Shown here in pieces: positions 50,710-50,870 of a DNA stretch of 50,870 nt. The stretch spans positions 1 through 50,870 of the forward strand of contig CAMYJO010000003.1 in assembly GCA_947258755.1 (NCBI GenBank), in the 5' to 3' direction. Every line of letters begins with the position of its first letter. The stretch's first letter is position 1. A program made the translations under genes and the position numbers. This stretch comes from an uncultured Gammaproteobacteria bacterium. Its GTDB lineage: Bacteria > Pseudomonadota > Gammaproteobacteria > JAADHQ01. The notes under the pieces were generated by a model that saw only the letters and a list, made by a program, of their open reading frames with translations, was not told the DNA's origin and ran no database searches.

Positions 50710-50870
50710 TCAAGCATGATTTTTCAGGTAAACCGGCTGGCGTTTCGCCCCCCAAGTGCCGGCCTCAGCCTCGAAGATACCGGCGCAGGGGCTACCACAT
50801 TTTTTACAGCGACCCTGCTCATCCAGATTCCAGTCCGACAGTACATACCAATCACGCCCGATCAGCCGTT
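50710..50870 (-). CDS. amrS: AmmeMemoRadiSam system radical SAM enzyme, C-terminus only
   Basis: The last 52 codons of a gene entering from the right edge. The translation contains LIGRDWYVLSDWNLDEQGRC, a CKKCGSPCAG cluster and WGAKRQPVYL near the end. This zinc-ribbon-like C-terminus is characteristic of AmmeMemoRadiSam radical SAM proteins. The radical SAM core lies outside the window. The rest of that system (AMMECR1 and Memo proteins) is not visible here. Confidence 0.75.
   Translation of the reverse strand, partial: RLIGRDWYVLSDWNLDEQGRCKKCGSPCAGIFEAEAGTWGAKRQPVYLKNHA

Overview
The window looks like the chromosome of a free-living gammaproteobacterium with roughly balanced base composition. 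The evidence is two hallmark gammaproteobacterial runs, (eno-ftsB-ispD-ispF-truD) and (surE-pcm-yqaA-nlpD-rpoS), plus queA-tgt-yajC-secD-secF, mscL, htpX, smrA, yaiI and an AlaC-type aminotransferase next to homoserine dehydrogenase. The heavy investment in c-di-GMP enzymes and two-component sensors recalls environmental lineages such as Chromatiales/Thiotrichales relatives, but genus cannot be set from the sequence alone. I see no phage, insertion sequence, CRISPR array or rRNA.

Layout. 1-2.5 kb: hom (cut by the window edge) and an alaC-like gene, minus strand. 2.6-3.2 kb: Mth938-domain gene and a REP-like repeat block. 3.3-7.6 kb: minus-strand run surE-pcm-yqaA-nlpD, then rpoS and a small lipoprotein. 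7.7-33.8 kb: a 26-kb block between surE and truD, which are usually neighbours. It holds smrA, DUF924, yaiI, deaD, a ComEA-like protein with a lysine tail, a Sel1-repeat serine protease, four envelope or unknown genes (a repeat-rich peptidoglycan-binding lipoprotein, a cytochrome c lipoprotein, a DUF4332 protein, a small unknown), yjgR, a response regulator / LysM-FecR / CHASE2 histidine kinase set, two PhnD-type binding-protein + GGDEF-EAL operons, mscL and htpX. 33.9-37.8 kb: eno-ftsB-ispD-ispF-truD. 38.2 kb: a small cysteine-rich membrane protein. 38.7-44.3 kb: queA-tgt-yajC-secDF. 44.4 kb: tRNA-Leu(CAA). 44.5-50.9 kb: transglutaminase-like protein, a fused binding-protein/diguanylate cyclase, a histidine kinase, a small unknown, mogA, an HDOD protein and the end of an AmmeMemoRadiSam radical SAM gene.

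Main point of interest. Periplasmic PhnD-type binding proteins occur three times with c-di-GMP enzymes: twice as overlapping gene pairs (26.6 kb, 32.7 kb) and once fused into a single polypeptide (45.2-46.8 kb). No ABC permease or ATPase is present. The fusion supports a physical link, so these are probably ligand-sensing inputs to c-di-GMP metabolism rather than transporters. The second pair carries two separate single-base frameshifts, one in each gene, so it is either a decaying copy or holds assembly errors.

Basis. Gene calls rest on motifs visible in the translations and on conserved gene order. Starts were chosen by ribosome-binding sites and overlaps. Promoters and operators are weaker inferences.
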